Source: Danxiaibacter sp048498555
GTDB taxonomy: Bacteria > Bacteroidota > Bacteroidia > Chitinophagales > Chitinophagaceae
Assembly: GCA_048498555.1 (NCBI GenBank)
Contig: JBEHXT010000008.1
Location: 1 to 64,000 of the forward strand
Length of the DNA: 64,000 nt
Direction of reading: 5' to 3'
The notes below the pieces were generated by a model. It saw only the letters and a program-made list of their open reading frames with translations, had not been told where the DNA came from and ran no database searches. Made by a program: the position numbers and the translations under genes. Positions 16,959 to 25,861 of this stretch are shown here, piece by piece (the stretch's first letter is position 1; each line of letters starts with the position of its first letter).

Positions 16959-17030
16959 GTTATTTTCGTTTGAAAGCTATCAGCTATCAGGAACTAAAAC
17001 CAATCAAGATACAGCAAAAAGCATTGATTA

Positions 17031-17107
17031 AGAAATCCTTTAATCTAAAAAATCCGACCAATCCTAATCCAGACAAAAAATCCTAATCCAGACAACAAGT
17101 CCTAATC
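17031..17107 (-). repeat. GATTAGGA/GTCTGG-family repeat (copy 2)
   Basis: On the minus strand: GATTAGGACTTGTTGTCTGG, then GATTAGG and GTCTGG units again, GATTGGTCGG, and AGATTAAAGGATT. The stop codon of the PNGase-like gene (17102-17104) is the TAG of the first GATTAGG unit. Copy 1 (836-897) has the same order, orientation and stop phase. A TATCAGCTATCAGG piece follows at 16975-16990. Confidence 0.7.
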
Positions 17108-19024
17108 AACCTTCCTAATACTCCTGCGCACATGCTTGCCGTTCGCCAAATACAAGTCAACTGTATAGAATGAAGCCGGCAATGAACTAAGATCCATCTT
17201 GATAAATTTAGAACTGAAATTATGATACGTGCTTTCCCATTGCAGTTTTCCTTTTTCATCGGTGAACTTAAACGTAATGTCTTGCGGCTCATCGATCACA
17301 ATGTCTGCACTTGTAGGCCCTTTAGTACGTGCGGGGAAAAACTCAAATACAGGTTGAATGGATGATCTGTCAGCGACATAGCCCTCTTTCACTGTAAAAT
17401 AATATTGAATGCCGCTGCCAAAGTTGGGATCGAAATTTTGTAACAACTTTCCGTTTTTATCAAGTATCTGAATGTATCCGTAACCGCCTTTTGGATTTGC
17501 CCAGAAACTTAATCCGTCATTAGCTGTATCTGTAATATTCAGAACATAGCATCCAGGAGAAAGATGCAATGTATCATTACGAAGCCCGGCTTTATGTATG
17601 GCGCCTTGTGGAACAGCTTTTATCAACTGGCCAGAAGCATCTTTTAGTTCCCATCCGGTTTGCGTGCTGTCTTTGTTCGGCATAAAAGAAACAATGACCT
17701 CACTTTCCATTGCCGGTGGCATTTTGCCATAAGAGAGTACAGAGTTATCTAATGCATACTGATCTTTTTTTCCATTGGGTGAAGAGAGTGTTACTTCAAA
17801 AACAAAATCGCCTGTTGCTTCAGTAGAAATATTCCCTGGTAAAACGATTTCTGTACTTTGAAGGAAGGCAAGGTTGCCAGTCCATTTATAGATCATTTTT
17901 TTAGCACCTTTTACACCATACGCAATGTTCAAGGTTCGTAAAGCCTTGCTTCCATTATTTTGAATATGAATTCTTGCGTTACCGCAAACAGGATTCATTC
18001 TGCCATATTCATCTATGTTGCTGGGCGCAATAACATCATTGATAGTTACGTCGTATTCACTATTGGGGCTACCGTAATAAAATGCATGCGCGTTAATTGC
18101 CCAGCCGCCCTGTGGCTTTGTAGAATGGTATGGCTGCATTTTAAGATCAACTGTATGTTTGTTGCCTTTTAGTGGCAGTGTATACACATCAGGAATTGCC
18201 AGCGAGCCCGGGCACCAGTTCCCTCTGCTATATACCCAGGTGCCTGCCTGCGGAAAAACAGGGTTGTTGCCACAAACAATATACATGTCTTTATGATCAA
18301 GCTTTTGATTGTCAAAATAGGTTTCGCGCCACTTACTGCAGAACTCGCTGCATCCGTCAGGAGCATCCATACCATGGCCGGTTTGTACAACCCTGTAATT
18401 GGCTATGCGTGCGCCTTTGGGCATATCAAGCGATACTGGTTTAACAAGGGTTTCAAATGGTTTGCTGCTATCGCCGTACGCAAAAGAACCGCTCCAGAGT
18501 GTCTGGTGGCCGAGCGCATTCATCACAGGGCTTCCTTCAATAATTGCAAAGTCCAGTGTAACAAGCCAGCCTATTCCATCGTTGCTTTCATAACCTGTAT
18601 GCTGATATTCGATCTCAACAGAATCTCTCAACAACAATCCCCAGTCAGTTACATCTTGTTGCCAGGTAAATTTCCATGTACTGTCAAACCATCCGCCATA
18701 AGGCGTTAACATTCGGACCATTTCAAGGTTAAGAGGCTGCGATTGTTCGCTTCCTTTTTTGCGCAGGATTACATAATCAATATAATCCCAGGCGCCGCAT
18801 TTCATACCATCAGGGCATTGCAGAGTTATGTTCGCGATAATTTTCCTGTAGTTTGTTTTTGATGATGGAAATACTGCCCATTTACGCACCTCATTGGTTC
18901 CGCGTGCGGGATCAGTCTTCATTAATGTTTTGTTATGCGGGATTACGTGCAACGTGTCGCCTGGCACAGCGAAAACATTTTCAAGCAAACAAAAGCATAC
19001 AAAAAGCAATAGCAAATTTTTCAT
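17102..19024 (-). CDS. Secreted PNGase F-like N-glycanase with extra C-terminal domains
   Basis: A 640-residue exported protein related to peptide-N4-(N-acetyl-glucosaminyl)asparagine amidase F, which removes N-glycans from proteins. MKNLLLLFVCFCLLENVFA is the signal peptide, so I start at the ATG at 19024. The N-terminal PNGase domain shows CGAWDYIDYVIL and acidic residues in order; the second domain GHGMDAPDGCSEFCSKWRET and GNWCPGS, typical of the family. Residues 330-640 add beta-rich domains and DTANDGLSFWA. It ends HVRRSIRKVD without a standard type IX sorting tag, although the last 90 residues resemble one in layout. Activity is inferred. Confidence 0.8.
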   Translation of the reverse strand: MKNLLLLFVCFCLLENVFAVPGDTLHVIPHNKTLMKTDPARGTNEVRKWAVFPSSKTNYRKIIANITLQCPDGMKCGAWDYIDYVILRKKGSEQSQPLNLEMVRMLTPYGGWFDSTWKFTWQQDVTDWGLLLRDSVEIEYQHTGYESNDGIGWLVTLDFAIIEGSPVMNALGHQTLWSGSFAYGDSSKPFETLVKPVSLDMPKGARIANYRVVQTGHGMDAPDGCSEFCSKWRETYFDNQKLDHKDMYIVCGNNPVFPQAGTWVYSRGNWCPGSLAIPDVYTLPLKGNKHTVDLKMQPYHSTKPQGGWAINAHAFYYGSPNSEYDVTINDVIAPSNIDEYGRMNPVCGNARIHIQNNGSKALRTLNIAYGVKGAKKMIYKWTGNLAFLQSTEIVLPGNISTEATGDFVFEVTLSSPNGKKDQYALDNSVLSYGKMPPAMESEVIVSFMPNKDSTQTGWELKDASGQLIKAVPQGAIHKAGLRNDTLHLSPGCYVLNITDTANDGLSFWANPKGGYGYIQILDKNGKLLQNFDPNFGSGIQYYFTVKEGYVADRSSIQPVFEFFPARTKGPTSADIVIDEPQDITFKFTDEKGKLQWESTYHNFSSKFIKMDLSSLPASFYTVDLYLANGKHVRRSIRKVD

Positions 19025-19128
19025 GTGGTTATAGTTAGTCCAGACGAATATAGCCAATACTTGCAGCGAAAGATAGTAAGGTGAATGTGGAATGCTAAAA
19101 GGTGAAAACCAAAGAAGTAATAAAAAAC

Positions 19129-19153
19129 AAAGCCCCGATGTTGCAGGGGCTTT
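19129..19153 (-). terminator. Terminator after hflX
   Basis: AAAGCCCC and GGGGCTTT pair around a nine-base loop; on the minus strand it is followed by GTTTTTTATT. It lies 95 bases past the hflX stop. Confidence 0.8.
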
Positions 19154-19247
19154 AATATCATTCAGCAATAAATATTTTCAGGCCGTGGTGCTATTGGCCA
19201 TCCATCGGGAAGATCAAAATCGTGTATTTCGTGAATCGACTTCGTTC

Positions 19248-20435
19248 TTAAAAATGAACCTCTCTATACGGATAACGCACCAGATACATTGACCGTACTT
19301 TTTCCAAAATCCTGGCGCGCAGGTCATCTATATTCAGGCGCTCAGTTGCAGAAACAAAAACACAATTACCTTCGGTGATATGGTCCCACTTATCTTTTAG
19401 ATCTTTAATAATCTCAACTTTTACATCACTTTCCAGCCACTCATCAAATGTTCTTTCTTCATAAAGATCCATTTTATTAAAGATGGTAAGAACGGGTTTA
19501 TCAAAGGCATTAATTTCCTGCAGCGTTTTGTTTACAACGCCAATGTGTTCTTCATGCTGAACATGAGAGATGTCAACAACATGCAGCAGAATATCGGCTT
19601 CCCTTACTTCATCTAATGTGCTTTTGAAACTTTCTACAAGATGGTGCGGAAGTTTGCGGATAAATCCTACAGTATCGCTTAACAGGAAAGGCGTGTTTTC
19701 AAAAACAACTTTACGTGTTGTGGTATCCAGCGTAGCGAATAGTTTATTTTCAGCAAATACTTCGCTTTTGCTCAGTAGGTTCATTAAAGTGCTTTTACCT
19801 ACGTTGGTATAACCCACTAATGAAACACGGATAAACTCGCCTCTTTCCTTGCGTTGGGTAAAGGATTGTTTGTCAATTTCACCCAGCCTTTTGCGAAGCA
19901 AGGCAATCTTATCTTTTACAATACGGCGGTCGGTTTCAATTTCGGTTTCACCGGGCCCACGTGTTCCGATACCGCCACCTTGCCTTTCAAGGTGTTTCCA
20001 CATACCCTTTAAACGCGGAAGTAAATATTGATATTGAGCCAGCTCCACCTGTACTTTAGCCTGGGCCGTCCTCGCCCTGCGGGCGAAAATATCAAGGATA
20101 AGGTCGCTTCGGTCAATAGTTTTTACGCCCAGTGCTTTTTCTATATTGATAATTTGAGAACCTGTAAGTTCATCATCAAAAATTACCACGTCAACATCTT
20201 TCCCGTCAAGGTAGCTCCTGATTTCTTCCAGTTTACCCTTTCCCACAAATGTCCTGCTGTCGGGATGAGCCATTTTTTGCGTAAATCTCTTAATGTTTTC
20301 GGCTCCCGCAGTGGCAGCCAAAAATGCCAATTCATCTAAATATTCCTGAACCTGCTCTTCGGTCTGCTCTTTCTGAATCAACCCTACAAGCACTGCTCTT
20401 TCGTCACTATTGATCTTTTGTTTTTTCTCTATCAA
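19248..20435 (-). CDS. hflX: GTPase HflX
   Basis: A 395-residue ribosome-associated GTPase that splits stalled ribosomes under stress. The HflX N-terminal domain (about 10-110) is followed by the subfamily signature GGGIGTRGPGETEIETDRR (153-171), a coiled-coil, and the G domain: GYTNVGKST P-loop (208-216), DTVGF (G3), and NKMD (G4). Length is typical. Start ATG at 20435. Single gene with its own terminator. Confidence 0.95.
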   Translation of the reverse strand: MIEKKQKINSDERAVLVGLIQKEQTEEQVQEYLDELAFLAATAGAENIKRFTQKMAHPDSRTFVGKGKLEEIRSYLDGKDVDVVIFDDELTGSQIINIEKALGVKTIDRSDLILDIFARRARTAQAKVQVELAQYQYLLPRLKGMWKHLERQGGGIGTRGPGETEIETDRRIVKDKIALLRKRLGEIDKQSFTQRKERGEFIRVSLVGYTNVGKSTLMNLLSKSEVFAENKLFATLDTTTRKVVFENTPFLLSDTVGFIRKLPHHLVESFKSTLDEVREADILLHVVDISHVQHEEHIGVVNKTLQEINAFDKPVLTIFNKMDLYEERTFDEWLESDVKVEIIKDLKDKWDHITEGNCVFVSATERLNIDDLRARILEKVRSMYLVRYPYREVHF

Positions 20436-20528
20436 AACGAAATTTTTTTTGCAAAGATAAGCGGATAGCTATTTGCCGGTGAATATGGCTCTACTGTGCC
20501 CATTTTAATGGTCTTGTGCCGGCCAACA

Positions 20529-20559
20529 AAAAAGCTCCTGTTATTCACAGGAGCTTTTT
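20529..20559 (-). terminator. Terminator after the barrel gene
   Basis: AAAAAGCTCCTGT (20529-20541) and ACAGGAGCTTTTT (20547-20559) pair perfectly around TATTC. It can act in both directions and separates the barrel gene from hflX. Confidence 0.9.
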
Positions 20560-20576
20560 AAATTTCTTTAGCCTTT

Positions 20577-21338
20577 TTACAGTCCACTGATCGTCAATCC
20601 AATAGAGTAAGGCCTTATAATTGGTCCCGCTCCATCTTTCAGGAAGCTGGTTACCTGGTAAGACACGTCAATGGAGAAAATACCGTAACCTACGCGGCCG
20701 GTAACAGCTAGCCTGGTACCGTTAATAAACCTCTTATCTTTTTCTTTATTTATATATTTTGTTCCGTACACTGAAAGGCCTGATTGGTCAACAAGGTTTT
20801 TACCCTTGGTATGCGCATCCAGCAACGTTCCGATCTTGGCACCAATTGCAGCCTTGAAACCTTTATTGGGGCTTACAGGATTGCCTGCATACCTGAATTC
20901 AACCGGAACTTCCGCAAATACGGTCGTTAATTTATACTTTTTAAAATTGGCTGAGTTTGTGTTAGGAACACTTTGCCTGAAAGGCAACGTATTGCTGTTG
21001 GCTTTCAGATCTATGTATGTATCTTTAAAAAAGATGTTGCTGCTTCCTATACCTGCTCCAAAGCCTACGCTAAAATGCGGGTTGGATTTAAAAGGTTTAT
21101 CCAGCATGAAGTACATATTGAAATGGCGGGAAAAACCTGTAGGGTTAATAGAGTCGCCTCCGTTCTGATTATCCCATCCATCATAGCCAAACTGGATTAA
21201 CAGGTGGTCGTTGGCCCTGTTACTCAAATCAATTTTGCTGTAATCCGGTTTCTTTGGCTGGGTATTGTTAGTGTTTTGCGCTTTTACTGCGAGGCAGAAC
21301 GACGACATACATAACAATCCTAAAAAAATCTTCTTCAT
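20577..21338 (-). CDS. Outer-membrane beta-barrel protein
   Basis: A 253-residue exported protein: signal peptide MKKIFLGLLCMSSFCLAVKA followed by an Asn-rich linker and about eight to ten amphipathic strands (HLLIQFGYDGWDNQNGGDSI, FSVGFGAGIGSSNIFFKDTY, VPVEFRYAGNP, GAKIGTLLDAHTKGKN). It resembles the PorT-like outer-membrane barrel families of this phylum, but no sharper assignment is possible. Start ATG at 21338. Function unknown. Confidence 0.75.
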   Translation of the reverse strand: MKKIFLGLLCMSSFCLAVKAQNTNNTQPKKPDYSKIDLSNRANDHLLIQFGYDGWDNQNGGDSINPTGFSRHFNMYFMLDKPFKSNPHFSVGFGAGIGSSNIFFKDTYIDLKANSNTLPFRQSVPNTNSANFKKYKLTTVFAEVPVEFRYAGNPVSPNKGFKAAIGAKIGTLLDAHTKGKNLVDQSGLSVYGTKYINKEKDKRFINGTRLAVTGRVGYGIFSIDVSYQVTSFLKDGAGPIIRPYSIGLTISGL

Positions 21339-21538
21339 GCAGTTAAAAATATATAAATATTATAGGCGGCAAAAATAATAGAATTGCATACACACAACTG
21401 GTTAAAAATAAGCCAAAAGAAAATACGTATTATTAATACCTGGCCGCTATTATTAAGGTTATTTGCTGTTAAAGGCTACAATCCTTATTTTGCGTTGTTC
21501 AAGGCGGGAATGGTGGCCTTTGAATAACGAATAAACTT

Positions 21539-22309
21539 ATGGAAGACGGGCAAGTTGTTTTTAAAAGTGTGCTAATTGCGGAAGATAGTGCTATAAACCA
21601 AATATTTATGCAGCGCTCTCTTGGGAAAATATGTGGGAGGATAGACATTGCAGAAAATGGGGCACAGGCGGTTGAATTTGCCAAAGAGAATATTTACGAT
21701 ATTATATTGATGGATATTTTTATGCCTGAAATGGATGGTTACGAGGCTACAAAAGTAATTCGGGAAGATCTGGGTGTTAAAACGCCGATTATCGCCGTTA
21801 CTTCTGTTTCTCTGCCAGGGGAAGAGGAAAAATGCATGGAAGCGGGCATGAATGGTTACATAGTAAAGCCATTCACTCCCGAAGTGGTTAAAAAACTGGT
21901 GTCGGAAAAAGAAAACCTGCAGGCTGAGCAAAATAATGGCCAGCCTAATATATATCATCACAAAGGGCTTACAATAGACCTGAACATTTTGTTTCAATTG
22001 GGAGATGATACCAGCGAGCATGTGGTAGGCATGATTCAGCTTTTTAACGATAACATGGCGTTGACGGTGGAAAAAATGATACATCAGGCTGGGGAGCATG
22101 ACTGGTCGCTGTTACAGAAAACAGCCCATTATGCAAAATCATCTTTATCGGTAATTACTGTTGTGGAGCTTTTTGCGCTGGCAAAAGAGATTGATCTTGA
22201 CTGCCGCGGATTAAAGGAAGTTGAGCTGATACCAGCCAAGGTTAGCCGTTTTGCGAATATGTTTTCTGATGCGCGCGTTTTTTTAGATGATTATATAGCT
22301 AAAAGATAA
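21539..22309 (+). CDS. REC-HPt phosphorelay protein
   Basis: A 256-residue signalling protein. Receiver domain at about 8-125: acidic pair E15-D16, phospho-acceptor D59 in IILMDIFMPEMDG, T/S at VTSVS, K110 in VKPF. Linker 125-145, then a histidine phosphotransfer helix bundle (about 150-250) with H197 in QKTAHYAKSSLSV, the usual H-x-x-K-S-S form. It can thus take and pass phosphoryl groups. No histidine kinase is nearby. It is followed by a second receiver protein 45 bases later. Start ATG at 21539. Confidence 0.88.
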   Translation: MEDGQVVFKSVLIAEDSAINQIFMQRSLGKICGRIDIAENGAQAVEFAKENIYDIILMDIFMPEMDGYEATKVIREDLGVKTPIIAVTSVSLPGEEEKCMEAGMNGYIVKPFTPEVVKKLVSEKENLQAEQNNGQPNIYHHKGLTIDLNILFQLGDDTSEHVVGMIQLFNDNMALTVEKMIHQAGEHDWSLLQKTAHYAKSSLSVITVVELFALAKEIDLDCRGLKEVELIPAKVSRFANMFSDARVFLDDYIAKR

Positions 22310-22354
22310 AGAACTAAATATTACTTTTAGTTCACTAAAACCTTTCTTAACCTT

Positions 22355-22726
22355 ATGAAAATACTAATTGCTGAAGATGATCCCGTGATGTTGAGAGCTA
22401 TTGCAACCCGTTTGACCAATGATGGATATGAAATTGCAACTGTTGCTGATGGGCAGGAGGCGTTGAAATTGCTTGAAGAATTTAATCCGGATCTCATTAT
22501 TACCGATATTTTGATGCCATATACATCTGGCCTGGAACTTATTGGCGTTGTTAAATCGAACCTGCTTAAAAAAATACCTATTCTGGTTCTTTCCGCATAT
22601 GGACAGGAAAATACCGTTTTGGAAGCTTTTGACCTGGGTGCAGACGATTTTCTTACCAAGCCATTTAATCCGTTGGAACTTTCTACGCGTGTAAAACGGT
22701 TAATGAAGAAAATTTCGAACGATTAA
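22355..22726 (+). CDS. Stand-alone response regulator (CheY-like)
   Basis: A 123-residue single receiver domain: EDD (7-9), phospho-acceptor D51 in LIITDILMPYTSG, S80 in VLSAYG, and K102 in LTKPFNP. There is no output domain, so it probably acts by protein contact or as a relay partner of the REC-HPt protein just upstream (45-base gap, same strand). Start ATG at 22355 is the first in frame. Confidence 0.9.
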   Translation: MKILIAEDDPVMLRAIATRLTNDGYEIATVADGQEALKLLEEFNPDLIITDILMPYTSGLELIGVVKSNLLKKIPILVLSAYGQENTVLEAFDLGADDFLTKPFNPLELSTRVKRLMKKISND

Positions 22727-23044
22727 AGTGTATTTTTTACACGAACTAACGTTTGTAATAAATATTTAATATTTAATTATAGAGGCTGATAATCATCGAT
22801 TTCTGCTATAGAGATTGACTGATAGTATATTACTAAAATGTTAAAGGCCTGAATTGTTTCATTTTCATCGTATATTTGTGCAACAAAAATTGAGACCAGA
22901 GATTTTACACTTTATCTGCAGATATTAAATCTCTAAGTTGATCAACCCCCTTTCTCCACGATTTGCCTTGTTTCACGAAAAAGATTGCAACTGCCTTACA
23001 TCGATTGGACATGCCTGTATTATTAATTATTTAAATTGAACAAA
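22727..23044 (+). promoter_or_regulatory. Long leader with -7 box (22871-22878)
   Basis: TATATTTG at 22871-22878 fits TAnnTTTG. Transcription from it would give a 5' leader of about 160 bases before the small exported protein at 23045. No riboswitch fold was recognised; the leader contains a short pyrimidine-rich tract near 22945. Confidence 0.5.
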
Positions 23045-23461
23045 ATGAAAAGGTCATTCGTAAAAATTGCAACCAAAAGAGTAATCGCAGCTTCATTAAT
23101 CGCAGCAGTATTCGCAGTTTCATCTGTAAAAGCAGGCGACAAAATTGAAATTCTATCTGAAAAAAGTCAGGCAAATATCCAGTTTGTTGGTTCTGCAGAC
23201 AATGCGCTTTTCTTCAATGTAAAATTGGATAATCCTAAGGGCGATAAATTTACAGTAGTTGTAAAAACTGCAGACGGAACTACACTTTACAACGGTGAGT
23301 TCAACGAAAAGAACTTCGATAAAAAGTTCAAATTGCTGAAAGGTGAAGATAACATCCGTTACAGCTTTAGCATTAAATCATCTAACAAAAGCCTTGAACA
23401 GTCTTTTAACGTGAACACAATCACAAAGTCTGTTGATGATGTTGAAATAACTAAGCAGTAA
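23045..23461 (+). CDS. Small exported protein, function unknown
   Basis: A 138-residue exported protein. The ATG at 23045 gives MKRSFVKIATKRVIAASLIA, then AAVFAVSSVKAG, a long but plausible signal peptide; a TTG nine bases earlier is less likely. The mature part is a single beta-sandwich-like domain (ANIQFVGSADNALFFNVKLD, FTVVVKTADGTTLYNGEF, then FKLLKGEDNIRYSFSI). It resembles the small secreted beta proteins common in Chitinophagaceae, without known function. Single gene with a long leader and a strong terminator. Confidence 0.7.
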   Translation: MKRSFVKIATKRVIAASLIAAVFAVSSVKAGDKIEILSEKSQANIQFVGSADNALFFNVKLDNPKGDKFTVVVKTADGTTLYNGEFNEKNFDKKFKLLKGEDNIRYSFSIKSSNKSLEQSFNVNTITKSVDDVEITKQ

Positions 23462-23476
23462 TAAACATACTCAAAT

Positions 23477-23507
23477 AAAAAAAGCCCCGCAGTTGTGGGG
23501 CTTTTTT
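23477..23507 (+). terminator. Terminator after the small exported protein
   Basis: AAAAAAAGCCCC and GGGGCTTTTTT pair around GCAGTTGT. Confidence 0.9.
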
Positions 23508-23517
23508 ATTTGAATAT

Positions 23518-23702
23518 GTTTGAGTTGTACGTTATAAGTTTTACGTTGTACGTTTAAGCCGTTGGAGATATTAGCGAAGTAGTTCTGTATACGATAAATT
23601 TAAAAGGCACAACCTTTCAGTTTATATTTCTAAGCTATTTTCGGCATTAAAGAAAATGCGATCTACCAGGTAAGCAACGTATAACGTATCACGTAAAACT
23701 TA
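23518..23702. repeat. ACGTTATAAG/TTTTACGT inverted element
   Basis: Arms 23535-23554 and 23683-23702 match in 18 of 20 positions as inverted copies (TAAGTTTTACGT core); the left side has further units from 23521. The 128-base core shows no gene. The right arm ends exactly on the ybjQ stop codon (23700-23702). A single-sided copy of this text is at 36905-36930. Confidence 0.7.
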
Positions 23703-24017
23703 CAACCTAACCGCTGTTCCTGTAGCCACCACCATCAGCATACTGCCGCCGCTGCCAACGGTTTCAAAATCCAGGTCAATACCAACCACGGCGTTGGCGC
23801 CCATGGCCTGCGCACGTTGTTCTAATTCGCGCATGGCTGTTTGCTTTGCTTCTTCAATTACTCTTTCGTAAGTGCCACTTCTGCCACCTACAATATCTCT
23901 TATCCCCGCAAATATGTCTTTAAAAATGTTTGCGCCAATAATGGTTTCGGCGCTAACAACTCCCAAATAATCCTGTATTGGTCTTCCTTCAATGTTGTTT
24001 GTTGTGGTAAGCAGCAT
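23700..24017 (-). CDS. YbjQ-family (UPF0145) protein
   Basis: A 105-residue protein of the YbjQ/UPF0145 family, which forms pentamers and was once called heavy-metal-binding. Typical text: TTTNNIEGRPIQDYLGVVSA, GANIFKDIFAGIRDIVGGRS, YERVIEEAKQTAMRELEQRA, MGANAVVGIDLDFE. Length is normal. It starts five bases after the stop of the DNA glycosylase gene and is surely co-transcribed with it. Role unknown. Confidence 0.9.
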   Translation of the reverse strand: MLLTTTNNIEGRPIQDYLGVVSAETIIGANIFKDIFAGIRDIVGGRSGTYERVIEEAKQTAMRELEQRAQAMGANAVVGIDLDFETVGSGGSMLMVVATGTAVRL

Positions 24018-24022
24018 AATAT

Positions 24023-24655
24023 TTATTTTTTAGGTTTTTTTCCGTTAATTACCGGCGCGTTATCTTTCCATCGCCACAAATACAGGCTGGCATAGGAACG
24101 ATAAGGGCTCCATTGAGAAGATATCTTTAGGATTCTTTCTCTTAATTTTTTTTTGTCGTCCGTTTTTAATTTATAGATGTTGATCACCGCATTTTGAAGT
24201 CCCCAATCATCGATGGCAAAAATATCTTCCCTGCCAAGGCTGAACATCAGCAGCATTTCAACTGTCCATTTACCAACGCCTTTTATTTGTGTAAGTAACT
24301 CAATGATTTCTTCATTGGGCAATACCATCAGTTTTTTGTCTGTTATTTTATGTTCAATGCAGAAGGCGGCTACGTTCTTTATGTAGCTTACTTTGGCGTT
24401 AGACAGACCAATAGCTCTTAATTGCTCAGACGGCGTGTCCAGTACCTGCTGTGGACGCGGAATTTTTCCTCCATAAATGTCAAGGAATCTGTTTTTGATA
24501 ACGGTTGCCACTTTTGTGCTTAATTGCTGGCTCATAATAGATGCCATCAATAAAAAAGGTATATGCTTGCGTATTTTTAACGCTTCCAAAGGCCCATGTT
24601 GATGAAGCACAGGAGAAAGTTTTTTGTCTTTATGCAGGTGTTCAAAATATTCCAT
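24023..24655 (-). CDS. AlkA-type DNA-3-methyladenine glycosylase II
   Basis: A 210-residue HhH-GPD base-excision enzyme that removes alkylated bases. The helix-hairpin-helix reads LLTQIKGVGKWTVEMLLMFS, and the catalytic Asp is in REDIFAIDDWGLQNAV (second D). No iron-sulfur cysteines, as expected for the AlkA branch, and the AlkA N-terminal lobe is missing, as in the compact 3-methyladenine glycosylase II forms. Start ATG at 24655. First gene of a two-gene unit with ybjQ. Confidence 0.88.
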   Translation of the reverse strand: MEYFEHLHKDKKLSPVLHQHGPLEALKIRKHIPFLLMASIMSQQLSTKVATVIKNRFLDIYGGKIPRPQQVLDTPSEQLRAIGLSNAKVSYIKNVAAFCIEHKITDKKLMVLPNEEIIELLTQIKGVGKWTVEMLLMFSLGREDIFAIDDWGLQNAVINIYKLKTDDKKKLRERILKISSQWSPYRSYASLYLWRWKDNAPVINGKKPKK

Positions 24656-24741
24656 GTAGGAAAGTTAGAATAAATCGCACAAGCTTAATATACCATTCCT
24701 GTAATTTAGTGCCAGTAAATGCACTTTAAATTACATGGCGC

Positions 24742-25425
24742 ATGGAACGACGGGTGCTAACGACAAGGGATGGATCATCTACAATATGCATTCCGGAAAC
24801 GGATATAACCTATCATAGCCGGCATGGCGCGGTGCGGGAAAGCTTGCATGTATTTATTCAGGCTGGCCTGGATTATTTAGTACATAAAACAGGCAGCCGT
24901 TCTGTAGCGGTATTTGAAATGGGATTTGGAACAGGGCTGAATGCCTTGCTAACGTTGGATTATGCTACCAGAAAAGAGCTCGCTGTAACATATGAAACCG
25001 TGGAACTTTATCCGCTGGCAATGGAGGAAGCACTTGCCATGAATTACACTGAATTGCCATTCTTGCATCCCTACAAAGCGGAGTATGAAAGAATGCATGC
25101 CTGCAACTGGAACGAAGAGATTGAGATAAATCCATTTTTAAAGTTGCGAAAAGAAAAGCAGGATTTGTTGGATTATATGCAACCGTATGCTTTTGATATT
25201 ATCTACTATGATGCATTTGCTCCTTCAGCGCAGCCGCATCTTTGGGAAAAAATTGTTTTTGATAAACTATACAGCATGTTGTCTCGTTCGGGCATTATAA
25301 CTACCTATTGCAGTAAAGGAGTTGTAAGAAGGGCGATGATGGCGAGTGGGTTTAATATGGAAAAATTACAGGGCCCGCCGGGCAAAAGAGAAATGCTTCG
25401 CGGCACAAAACCAAACACAAAATAA
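24742..25425 (+). CDS. mnmD: tRNA 5-methylaminomethyl-2-thiouridine methyltransferase (MnmD)
   Basis: A 227-residue SAM-dependent methyltransferase equal to the N-terminal half of MnmC; it finishes mnm5s2U34 in tRNAs for Glu, Gln and Lys. SAM motif I is FEMGFGTGLNALL, followed by DIIYYDAFAPSAQPHLW (the DAFxPxxxPxxW signature) and YCSKGVVRRAMMASGF with GPPGKREMLRG. The FAD oxidase half is absent, as in the stand-alone MnmD proteins of this phylum. Start ATG at 24742; the next gene follows after six bases. Confidence 0.9.
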   Translation: MERRVLTTRDGSSTICIPETDITYHSRHGAVRESLHVFIQAGLDYLVHKTGSRSVAVFEMGFGTGLNALLTLDYATRKELAVTYETVELYPLAMEEALAMNYTELPFLHPYKAEYERMHACNWNEEIEINPFLKLRKEKQDLLDYMQPYAFDIIYYDAFAPSAQPHLWEKIVFDKLYSMLSRSGIITTYCSKGVVRRAMMASGFNMEKLQGPPGKREMLRGTKPNTK

Positions 25426-25431
25426 ACTGAC

Positions 25432-25857
25432 ATGAGAACTCTTCTGATGTGTCTTTTAAGCTTGATGATCACAGGAAAGCTACTTGCACAAAAAAACGAT
25501 GAAACTGCAATACGGGCAGTGATGGCCAAGCAGGTAACCGATTGGAACAATGGTAATATCGACGCCTTTATGGAAACATACTGGAAGAGCGATAGCCTAA
25601 AGTTTGTAGGCTCTAAAGGCGTTACCTATGGTTGGAAAAATACTTTGGAGCGATATAAGAAGTCGTACCCGGATACAACCGTGATGGGCAAACTGAAATT
25701 TGATATTGAATCAGTGCAGATCCTATCCGGCGATTATGCTTTTGTATTAGGAAAATGGTTTCTCAAAAGAACCATTGGTGATATAGGGGGGTATTATACG
25801 CTGCTGTTTAAAAAAGTAGGAAGGAAGTGGGTGATTGCATTGGATCATACGAGCTAG
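25432..25857 (+). CDS. Exported SnoaL/NTF2-like (DUF4440-type) protein
   Basis: A 141-residue exported protein: signal peptide MRTLLMCLLSLMITGKLLAQ, then an NTF2-like cone fold typical of the DUF4440/SgcJ families (AIRAVMAKQVTDWNNGNIDA, FMETYWKSDSLKFVG, ending LLFKKVGRKWVIALDHTS). Such domains bind small ligands or act as isomerases; no catalytic set is evident. It follows mnmD by six bases, so co-transcription is likely. A GTGAATAG element starts just after its stop. Confidence 0.75.
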   Translation: MRTLLMCLLSLMITGKLLAQKNDETAIRAVMAKQVTDWNNGNIDAFMETYWKSDSLKFVGSKGVTYGWKNTLERYKKSYPDTTVMGKLKFDIESVQILSGDYAFVLGKWFLKRTIGDIGGYYTLLFKKVGRKWVIALDHTS

Positions 25858-25861
25858 GGGA

